Assembly: GCA_019236485.1 (NCBI GenBank)
Contig: JAFAIY010000120.1
Location: 1 to 13,435, forward strand
Reading direction: 5' to 3'
Source of the DNA: Comamonas sp.
Lineage (GTDB): Bacteria > Pseudomonadota > Gammaproteobacteria > Burkholderiales > Burkholderiaceae_C
DNA length: 13,435 bases
Shown here: one piece after another, positions 7,742-13,435 of the stretch
Numbering within the stretch: the first letter of the stretch is position 1
How the letters are laid out: each line of letters starts with the position of its first letter
Notes under the pieces: generated by a model
What the model was told of the DNA's origin: nothing
Seen by the model: only the letters and a program-made list of their open reading frames with translations
Database searches by the model: none
Program-made: the position numbers and the translations under genes

Positions 7742-9109
7742 ATGCAAGATCACGCCACGACACCCACAGCCACGCCGGATTCCGTGCGCCGCATGGGCAT
7801 TGCCGCGGAATTCAGAAGCTCGCCGCTGGGGCTGCTGGTGCAAACCAGCGAGCGCCCCGGGGTGGTGGTGGCCGAGACCTTGCTGCTGCCCCTGCTGGCA
7901 TTGCTGATAGGTTATGTTTTCAGCCGCAGCGATCCGCTGTGGGTATATGCCGAGTTTCCCTGGTCCTGGCTGGCGCCCATGGTCGTGGCCCTGCGCTACG
8001 GGCCTGTCGCGGGCCTGTCGGCGGCCGGCGTGCTGCTGCTGGGCTGGCTGGGATTCAACCGCGAGGACCTGAGCAGCTTTCCTCAGCAGTACTTCCTGGG
8101 CGGCCTGATGGTCGTGATGATCGTGGGCGAGATCTCCAGTCTCTGGCGCGCCCGCATCCGGCGCGCGCGCACCGCCCAGCACTATATGGACCAGCGCACC
8201 GAACAGCTCATACGCCAGCACTATCTGCTGCGCCTGTCGCACGACCAGTTGGAGCAGGAGCTGATCGGCCGCCCGGTGTCGATGCGCGATGCGATCAGCG
8301 TGCTCAGCGGGCTCAGCGGCGCGCCCGGCGATGCGCAAAGCCTGCTCAATCTGCTGGCGCAGTTCTGCCAGATCAGCGCCGCCAGCCTGGTGGCTGTGCG
8401 CGACGACAAGCTCGAGCCTCTGCCGATTGCGCAGCTGGGCGGGGCCCATGAGGTCAGGCCCGAGGACCCGCTGCTGCGCCAGGCGCTGGAAGCCCGTGTG
8501 CTGACCCATGTCTCCCAGGGCCTGCGGGATGCGCAGCAGACCCGCTACCTGGTGGTGGCGCCTATGCTGGATCTGGGCGGCGAGATCTATGGCCTGCTGC
8601 TGGTGGAGGAGATGCCTTTCTTCGCGCTGCAGGAGGAAACCCTGCAGACCATCAATCTGCTGCTCGGCTATTACACGGACAGCGTGGCGGCGAACCGCCT
8701 GGCCCAGCCGCTGCTGCAGGCCTATCCCCTGTGCCCGCGGCCGTTCGCATCCGAGCTGCAGCGCATGGAACATGTGAACCGCAGCGCCCGCCTGAGCAGC
8801 GTGGTCGTGGTGCTCGAGCTTTCGCCGCAGGCGGTGCAGAACCAGATGGCCCAGCAGCTGATGCGCCTGGAGCGCATGCTGGATCGCTCCTGGCTGATCG
8901 AAGGCCGGAGCAAGCAGTGGCTGGCCATCCTCATGCCGCTGGGCACCGGCGCCACGGCCGAGGGCTATCTGAACCGCATCGAAGACTGGCTGGGCCAGCG
9001 CGGCATGGACTCCCTGGGAGCGGCCGGCATTTTTCCGCACACCGTCTTGCTGGACCGCTGCTCGGCCCTGAACGTGCTGGAGCAGCTCGACAGGATGAGC
9101 CATGATTAA
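7742..9109 (+). CDS. pelD: PelD, inner-membrane c-di-GMP receptor
   Basis: The product has 455 aa, the same length as P. aeruginosa PelD. Hydrophobic segments at about 41-62, 75-102 and 116-134 (probably four membrane passes) are followed by a basic, helical linker (135-178), a GAF domain (about 180-315) and a C-terminal GGDEF-like domain (about 330-455). The GGDEF signature is absent: the equivalent stretch reads EGRSKQW (387-393), so no cyclase activity is expected. The allosteric I-site remains as R378-M-L-D381, with R412 as a plausible third ligand, corresponding to R367, D370 and R402 of P. aeruginosa with an offset of 10-11. Binding of c-di-GMP here should switch on PelF-dependent synthesis after translation. 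The ATG has AGGA at 7729-7732. The stop overlaps the pelE start by eight nucleotides. Confidence 0.94.
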   Translation: MQDHATTPTATPDSVRRMGIAAEFRSSPLGLLVQTSERPGVVVAETLLLPLLALLIGYVFSRSDPLWVYAEFPWSWLAPMVVALRYGPVAGLSAAGVLLLGWLGFNREDLSSFPQQYFLGGLMVVMIVGEISSLWRARIRRARTAQHYMDQRTEQLIRQHYLLRLSHDQLEQELIGRPVSMRDAISVLSGLSGAPGDAQSLLNLLAQFCQISAASLVAVRDDKLEPLPIAQLGGAHEVRPEDPLLRQALEARVLTHVSQGLRDAQQTRYLVVAPMLDLGGEIYGLLLVEEMPFFALQEETLQTINLLLGYYTDSVAANRLAQPLLQAYPLCPRPFASELQRMEHVNRSARLSSVVVVLELSPQAVQNQMAQQLMRLERMLDRSWLIEGRSKQWLAILMPLGTGATAEGYLNRIEDWLGQRGMDSLGAAGIFPHTVLLDRCSALNVLEQLDRMSHD

Positions 9110-10121
9110 TGTCAAGCTGGCGCTGTCCGCCCTGCTGGCGGAGATCGCCTCCTGGAGCGGTCTGTGGCTGCTGCACAACCACTCGGATGCGGCGCTGCTC
9201 AGCTATCTGGCCGCGCATGCGCTGGCCAGCGTGCTGCTGGCGCTGTGCCTGTCCCCGTTCCTGGTGCCGGCGGCCGATGCGCGGCGACAGCGCCTGCCGC
9301 TGGTCGCGCTGATGGCCTTGCTCTCTTACGCCGTGCCGGTGGTCGGCTTTGTCGGCTCGGTGATCGCCACCGTGGCGCTGCACCGGCGGCGCGGCTTTGC
9401 GGCGCACAAGCAATTCTCTTCACTGCCGCTGCCCGAGTTCGATCCGCACCAGCAGGCGGGCGGCAGCCGGCGGCAGGTGGGCTTGCAGTCCTTTCTGGCC
9501 AATCAGGCGGTCCCCGTGCCTTTGCGCATGCGCTCCCTGGCGGCCCTGGGCCATGTCTCCGGGCGCATTGCCTCGCCCATGCTGCGCATGGCGCTGAGCG
9601 ACTCCAGCGATGATCTGCGGCTTCTGGCCTACAGCATGCTGGATGCCCAGGAGCGCCAGCTCAGCCAGTCCATCCACCAGGAGCTGCAGGCGCTGGAGCG
9701 CGCGCGTGCGGTTGAGGGTGAGGCAGCCGGTCCCCGCGGTCTGCAGGCCGCCTGGGCGCTTTCCGATCTGTTCTGGGAGCTGATTTACCAGGGCTCGGCG
9801 CAGGGCGATGTGCGCGACCATGCCATTCAGCAGTCGCTGCATTACTGCGACCAGGTGCTGGCCCAGCGCCCGGATACCGCGCTGCTGCTGTTGCGCAAGG
9901 GGCGCTTGCTGCATCTGCTGGCCGACGGCGACGGCGCTCAGTCCTGCTATCAGCGGGCGCTGGACCTGGGCCTGCCGGCGGCACGCGTCATTCCCTATCA
10001 GGCCGAGTTGCTGTTCGAGCAACGTCAGTTCGCCAAGGTGCAGGAGCTGATGTGCAGGCTCGAGCATCAGCAGGTTCTGCCCCGTCTGCGCCCCTGCATC
10101 CAGTACTGGAGTGCCCCATGA
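9102..10121 (+). CDS. pelE: PelE, inner-membrane helical-repeat protein of the Pel synthase
   Basis: The product has 339 aa (P. aeruginosa PelE has 329). Two or three N-terminal membrane helices (about 7-24, 32-55 and 66-93) are followed by a soluble part. Residues about 138-182 read as two amphipathic helix pairs that look HEAT-like, and about 255-325 contains TPR-like helices (ALLLLRKGRLLHLLADGDGA and following). PelE interacts with PelD and belongs to the PelDEFG inner-membrane complex; its exact biochemical role is less clear than that of its neighbours. The ATG lies inside the pelD stop region (ATGATTAA shared) with AGGA at 9092-9095, so translation is probably coupled to pelD. The name rests on size, topology and position between pelD and pelF rather than a catalytic motif. 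Confidence 0.9.
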   Translation: MINVKLALSALLAEIASWSGLWLLHNHSDAALLSYLAAHALASVLLALCLSPFLVPAADARRQRLPLVALMALLSYAVPVVGFVGSVIATVALHRRRGFAAHKQFSSLPLPEFDPHQQAGGSRRQVGLQSFLANQAVPVPLRMRSLAALGHVSGRIASPMLRMALSDSSDDLRLLAYSMLDAQERQLSQSIHQELQALERARAVEGEAAGPRGLQAAWALSDLFWELIYQGSAQGDVRDHAIQQSLHYCDQVLAQRPDTALLLLRKGRLLHLLADGDGAQSCYQRALDLGLPAARVIPYQAELLFEQRQFAKVQELMCRLEHQQVLPRLRPCIQYWSAP

Positions 10122-11665
10122 GTTCTCTTCCCAAGGCCGCACGGGCCGATATCGCCCTGCTGCTCGAGGGCACTTTCCCCTATGTGAGCGGCGGTGTGTC
10201 GAGTTGGGTCAACCAGATCCTGAAGGCCTACCCGCAGCATACTTTTGCCATCGTCTTCATCGGCAGCCGGCGCGAGGACTACGGCGATTTCCGCTACGAG
10301 CTGCCGCCCAATGTGGTGCATTTCGAGGAGCATTTCCTCTATGGCCACGCGTCGGGCAAAGCGCGGCTCGCGCCGCGCCGGGGCGAGCCCGAAGCCATGT
10401 CCAAGCTGCGGCAATTGCTGCAGGCACTCGAGCGGCAGGACGACAGCCCCGCGGGCAGGGCCGAGGTGCTGGCCGCCATGCGCGCCGTCGCCATGGAGCT
10501 GCTGCCGGGCGGCAGCCTGCCGCAGGAAGACTTTCTGCACAGCGAATATGTGTGGGAGCTGATACAGGACAGCTACCGGCGCCATTGCACCGACCCGTCC
10601 TTCGTCGACTTCTTCTGGACCGTGCGCATCATGCTGCAGCCGCTGTGGCTGCTGGCGCGCATCGCCCAGGAGCTGATTCCGGTGCGTGTGCTACATACGG
10701 TCTCCACGGGCTATGCAGGCTTTCTGGGCGGCATGCTGCACCATCTGCGCGGATTGCCGCTGGTGCTGTCCGAGCATGGCATCTATACCAAGGAGAGGCA
10801 GATCGACCTGCTCCAGAGCCAGTGGATACGCGACAACCGCAATGTCTTCCAGCGGGATCCCATGGAGGTCTCGTTTTTCCGCCAGATGTGGATCCAGTTC
10901 TTCGAGCTGATGGGGCGTTTTTGCTACGAGGCCGCCGATCCCATCATTGCGCTGTTCGAGGCCAACCGCCTGCGTCAGGTGGCCGACGGTGCTGTGCCGG
11001 AGCGCACCAGCAATATCCCCAACGGCATCAGCGTGGAGCGCTTTGCGCCGCTGCGCGCCCTGCGTCCGGCCGCGACGCCGCCTGTGCTGTGTCTGATAGG
11101 CCGCGTGGTGCCGATCAAGGACATCAAGACCTTTATCCGCGCCATGCGCCGCGTGGTCAATCATCTGCCCGAAGCCCAGGCCTTGATCGCCGGCCCCACG
11201 GCCGAGGACCCGGCCTATGTAGAGGAGTGCCGCAATCTCGTGGACAGCCTGGGCCTGCAGGCCCAGGTGCACTTTCTGGGCATGCAGAAGATCGACGAGC
11301 TGCTGCCGCGTGTCGGTCTGGTGGTGCTCTCGTCCATCAGCGAGGCCCTGCCGCTGGTGCTGCTGGAGGCGCAGGCCGCGGGCGTGCCCGTGGTCAGCAC
11401 CGACGTGGGCTCCTGCCGCCAGCTCATCGAAGGGCTGGAGCCCGAGGACTGGGCGCTGGGCAGCTGCGGTCGCGTGGTCGGCATTGCCGACCCCGCGGCC
11501 CTGGCCGATGCGGCCCTGGAACTGCTTAAATCGCCCGAGGCCTGGCAGGCCGCGAGCGCCGCAGGGATTGCGCGCGTGGAGCGCTATTACTCCGATCACC
11601 TGCTGTTCGACCGCTACCGTCAGGTCTATGACCGGGCCATGCAACATTCCGAGGAATATCACTGA
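10118..11665 (+). CDS. pelF: PelF, cytosolic GT4 family glycosyltransferase (Pel synthase subunit)
   Basis: The product has 515 aa (P. aeruginosa PelF has 507). It has the two-Rossmann GT-B layout of GT4 retaining glycosyltransferases and no membrane helix. The N-terminus shows the acceptor-side glycine loop LLLEGTFPYVSGGVSSW (residues 14-30). SEHGIYTKER lies at 218-227. The donor-site pair R329 and K334 (GRVVPIK) and the EX7E motif E409/E417 (SEALPLVLLE) match R325, K330, E405 and E413 of P. aeruginosa with a constant offset of four. It polymerises UDP-activated sugar, now thought to be GalNAc/GlcNAc, on PelDEG at the inner membrane. The ATG is chosen because it gives the classic ATGA overlap with the pelE stop and has TGGAG at 10107-10111. 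A longer frame from a GTG at 10052 would add 22 non-conserved-looking residues. Confidence 0.95.
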   Translation: MSSLPKAARADIALLLEGTFPYVSGGVSSWVNQILKAYPQHTFAIVFIGSRREDYGDFRYELPPNVVHFEEHFLYGHASGKARLAPRRGEPEAMSKLRQLLQALERQDDSPAGRAEVLAAMRAVAMELLPGGSLPQEDFLHSEYVWELIQDSYRRHCTDPSFVDFFWTVRIMLQPLWLLARIAQELIPVRVLHTVSTGYAGFLGGMLHHLRGLPLVLSEHGIYTKERQIDLLQSQWIRDNRNVFQRDPMEVSFFRQMWIQFFELMGRFCYEAADPIIALFEANRLRQVADGAVPERTSNIPNGISVERFAPLRALRPAATPPVLCLIGRVVPIKDIKTFIRAMRRVVNHLPEAQALIAGPTAEDPAYVEECRNLVDSLGLQAQVHFLGMQKIDELLPRVGLVVLSSISEALPLVLLEAQAAGVPVVSTDVGSCRQLIEGLEPEDWALGSCGRVVGIADPAALADAALELLKSPEAWQAASAAGIARVERYYSDHLLFDRYRQVYDRAMQHSEEYH

Positions 11666-13038
11666 TGGCCGGCATTGGCTTTGAACTGCGCCACCTGCTG
11701 CGCAAAAACACGCTGACCAGCATGCTCCAGGCCTATGCCTATGCGGGCGTGATCGGCTCTGGCCCCTGGGTGTTCTCCATCATCGGCATCTTGCTGGTCG
11801 GGGTGTTCAGCCTCAGCGTCGTGGCTCCGCCGCTGCTGGTGACCCAGTTCCAGACATCGGTGACCTATCTGGTGGCCTGCAGCCTGATACTGACCGGCGC
11901 GGCGCAGCTGATGTTCACGCGCTTTGTTTCGGACCGGCTGTTTCTCAAGCAGGATGAAACCGTGCTGCCCAATCTGCACGGGCTGCTGCTGCTGATCGTG
12001 GCCGTCGCCAGCAGCGTGGGCACGCTGGCCCTGTTCGTGGTGCTGCCGGGCCAGAGCCTGCTGTACCGGATGCTGATGCTGGCCGGCTTCACGCTGATGT
12101 GCGTGGTCTGGATGCTGACCGTTCTGCTGTCCGGCCTCAAGCATTACAAGGCCATCACCGCGCTGTTCGGGGTCAGCTATGCGCTCATCGTCGTGCTGTC
12201 GCTGCCTCTGCGCCGCTGGGGGCTGGAGGGGCTGCTGAGCAGCTTCGTGCTCGGCAATATCGTGCTGGTGGCCGGCATGTGGGCCATCGTGCTGCGGGCT
12301 TTCCCGATCAAAAAGCGCTGGATCGCCTTCGATTTCATGCAGCGCTCGCTGATCTTTCCGGTGCTGATCGCCGTCGGCCTGTTCTACAACCTGGGCATCT
12401 GGGTCGACAAGTTCATGTTCTGGTATTTCCCGCCGACCTCGCAGCAGATCATCGGCGGGCTCAGGGCCTCGCTGATCTACGACCTGCCGGTTTTCCTGTC
12501 CTATCTGTCCATCATTCCGGGCATGGCGGTGTTTCTGGTGCGCATAGAGACCGATTTCGTCGAGTACTACGACAAGTTCTTCGATGCGGTGCGCGGCGGC
12601 GGCTCCCTGAGCTATATACAGTCCATGCGCAACGAGATGGTGTATGCGATACAGGCCGGCCTGGGCGAGATCGCCAAGGTGCAGACGCTGGCGGTTCTCG
12701 TGACCTTTGTCACCGGTCCGGCCGTACTGCATCTGCTGGGCATATCGCAGCTATACCTGCCGCTGCTGCATGTGCAGGTGGTCGGTGCCGGCCTGCAGGT
12801 GGGCGTGATGGCCGTGCTCAATGTGTTCTTCTACCTCGACGAGCGGCGCATCGTGCTCCTGCTCTGTGCGCTGATGGTGGTGCTGAACATCGTCTTTACC
12901 GGCGTTTCCCTGGCGCTGGGAGCGGCTTTCTACGGCTATGGTTTCTGCCTGGCGATGCTGGCAACCCTGTGTACGGGTCTGTTCCTGCTGACGCGCGAGC
13001 TGGACCGGCTGGAATACAAGACTTTCATGTTGCAGTAG
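11665..13038 (+). CDS. pelG: PelG, multi-pass inner-membrane Pel transporter (Wzx/PST-like)
   Basis: The product has 457 aa (P. aeruginosa PelG has 456). It starts MAGIGFELRHLLRKNTLTSM, the strongly conserved PelG N-terminus, followed by about twelve hydrophobic segments, for example 25-53, 64-84, 104-127, 133-156, 165-182, 192-211, 228-245, 274-293, 341-359, 366-389, 396-420 and 422-442 (boundaries by eye). It belongs to the polysaccharide transporter (PST, Wzx-like) group and is thought to work with PelDEF in moving the polymer across the inner membrane. The start overlaps the pelF stop by one nucleotide (TGATG), with GAGGA at 11651-11655 as ribosome site. It is the last pel gene: the next open frame begins 223 nt later and is unrelated. 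Confidence 0.95.
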   Translation: MAGIGFELRHLLRKNTLTSMLQAYAYAGVIGSGPWVFSIIGILLVGVFSLSVVAPPLLVTQFQTSVTYLVACSLILTGAAQLMFTRFVSDRLFLKQDETVLPNLHGLLLLIVAVASSVGTLALFVVLPGQSLLYRMLMLAGFTLMCVVWMLTVLLSGLKHYKAITALFGVSYALIVVLSLPLRRWGLEGLLSSFVLGNIVLVAGMWAIVLRAFPIKKRWIAFDFMQRSLIFPVLIAVGLFYNLGIWVDKFMFWYFPPTSQQIIGGLRASLIYDLPVFLSYLSIIPGMAVFLVRIETDFVEYYDKFFDAVRGGGSLSYIQSMRNEMVYAIQAGLGEIAKVQTLAVLVTFVTGPAVLHLLGISQLYLPLLHVQVVGAGLQVGVMAVLNVFFYLDERRIVLLLCALMVVLNIVFTGVSLALGAAFYGYGFCLAMLATLCTGLFLLTRELDRLEYKTFMLQ

Positions 13039-13125
13039 CCGGGCCCAGCCGCTGTGTTCGCCCGGGCGCAATGGCTGCGGCACGGTCCATGCTCCGAACA
13101 AGTTCATGGTTTTGCATACAGCTTG

Positions 13126-13154
13126 GTGACGTCGGGGGCTGACTGCGCGACAAT
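13126..13154 (+). promoter_or_regulatory. Candidate promoter of the ABC substrate-binding gene
   Basis: GTGACG (13126-13131, four of six matches to -35) is separated by 17 nt from GACAAT (13149-13154, four of six matches to -10). The start of transcription would be near 13161, leaving a leader of about 100 nt that contains the hairpin at 13202-13229. The match is by eye and weak, but the spacing is optimal and the position is sensible. Confidence 0.35.
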
Positions 13155-13201
13155 AGCGGATTCGGCACCTGCGGCCGCCCCGTTCCATGGGGTATACGGC
13201 T

Positions 13202-13241
13202 GCCGGGGAGACGGGCTTCCCGTCCCGGCCGCTCGCTTTTT
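13202..13241 (+). terminator. Hairpin plus T tract: possible terminator or leader attenuator
   Basis: GCCGGG (13202-13207) pairs with CCCGGC (13224-13229), and ACGGG (13211-13215) pairs with CCCGT (13219-13223). A three-base bulge (13208-13210) and a CTT loop complete an eleven-pair GC-rich stem. TTTTT follows at 13237-13241, seven nucleotides after the stem, which is further than in a standard intrinsic terminator. It sits 20 nt before the next start codon, so it could end pel read-through or act in the leader of the downstream gene. Confidence 0.4.
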
Positions 13242-13261
13242 CCACTTCAAATTCTGACGCC

Positions 13262-13435
13262 ATGAAAAAACGTACCCTGCTGGCCACGGTGGCCCTGACT
13301 GCAATTTTGGCTGCCTGCGGCAAGAACGAGCCCGCATCCAGCACTGCTGCAGCATCTGCACCGGCTCCCGCCCCGGCAGCCGCCACCAAGCTGGTGGTGG
13401 GTCTGGACGACAACTTCCCGCCCATGGGTTTCCGT
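13262..13435 (+). CDS. Probable amino-acid ABC transporter substrate-binding lipoprotein, N-terminal fragment
   Basis: 58 codons are visible before the right edge cuts the gene. The N-terminus is a lipoprotein signal: MKKR, a hydrophobic core, then the lipobox LAAC with lipidation at C19. A low-complexity Ala/Pro/Ser linker follows (residues 24-42), then KLVVGLDDNFPPMGFR, which closely matches the first strand and ligand-proximal loop of the family 3 solute-binding proteins (SBP_bac_3) for polar amino acids (usual pattern: VG-D--(F/Y)PPM-F). Such proteins capture an amino acid in the periplasm and deliver it to an ABC permease. The ATG at 13262 is the only start that gives the full signal peptide; the ribosome site upstream is weak. 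Substrate specificity cannot be told from this fragment. It is 223 nt from pelG, behind its own probable promoter, and is unlikely to be part of the Pel pathway. Confidence 0.8.
   Translation, partial: MKKRTLLATVALTAILAACGKNEPASSTAAASAPAPAPAAATKLVVGLDDNFPPMGFR

Larger units (their letters stand above)
13039..13261. other. Intergenic region between pelG and the ABC substrate-binding gene
   Basis: These 223 bp hold no coding sequence I can support. Immediately after pelG there is a possible 6-bp stem (13039-13044 with 13060-13065) with a 15-nt loop and no T tract, so no convincing intrinsic terminator lies directly behind the operon. A weak promoter candidate lies at 13126-13154, and a strong hairpin followed by a T tract at 13202-13241. 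Confidence 0.6.

Noticed and set aside
7397..9178. A 593-codon open frame on the minus strand across pelC and pelD
   Set aside because: It crosses two well-supported plus-strand genes, has no plausible ribosome site that I can see, and shows low-complexity His/Gln/Ala-rich translation.
10052..10117. Upstream GTG start adding 22 residues to PelF
   Set aside because: The ATG at 10118 forms an ATGA overlap with the pelE stop, has a TGGAG ribosome site, and gives a length close to known PelF proteins.
1..13435. Mobile elements, CRISPR arrays, tRNA or rRNA genes
   Set aside because: I saw no transposase or integrase gene, no regularly spaced repeats, no terminal inverted repeats with target duplications, and no structural-RNA signatures.

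Overview
The window is a high-GC segment whose codon use is strongly biased to G or C at third positions. It most resembles a betaproteobacterium of the Burkholderiales, perhaps Comamonadaceae (Comamonas, Delftia or Acidovorax type). That placement is inferred from base composition and the general look of the proteins; no ribosomal or other lineage marker is present.

Layout. (1) Positions 1-114, minus strand: the first 38 codons of a galE-type UDP-sugar 4-epimerase that runs off the left edge. (2) Positions 115-510: a divergent intergenic region with a hairpin near galE and an AT-rich, inverted-repeat-containing stretch (about 360-500) just before pelA. (3) Positions 511-13038, plus strand: a complete seven-gene Pel exopolysaccharide operon in the order pelA-pelB-pelC-pelD-pelE-pelF-pelG, the order known from Pseudomonas aeruginosa. 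Gaps between genes are at most 22 nt, and four of the six junctions overlap. (4) Positions 13039-13261: intergenic, with a possible promoter and a strong hairpin followed by a short T tract. (5) Positions 13262-13435: the start of a lipoprotein that looks like an amino-acid ABC transporter substrate-binding protein, cut by the right edge.

How the genes work together. PelF (cytosolic GT4 glycosyltransferase) should polymerise the sugar. PelD (inner-membrane c-di-GMP receptor with GAF and degenerate GGDEF domains), PelE (membrane plus helical repeats) and PelG (multi-pass Wzx-like membrane protein) should form the inner-membrane synthase/transport complex. PelA (periplasmic hydrolase/deacetylase) modifies the chain, and PelB (TPR scaffold plus outer-membrane beta-barrel) with the lipoprotein PelC exports it. 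The divergent epimerase could supply UDP-galactose or UDP-GalNAc precursors, which would suit the GalNAc-rich Pel polymer. The catalytic and ligand-binding residues expected from P. aeruginosa are visible in PelA, PelD and PelF, so the operon looks intact and functional.

I found no undescribed system. The gene content is a known pathway. The less explained parts are the two flanking regulatory regions, the pelB start, the greater length of PelB, and a possible HEAT-like segment in PelE.
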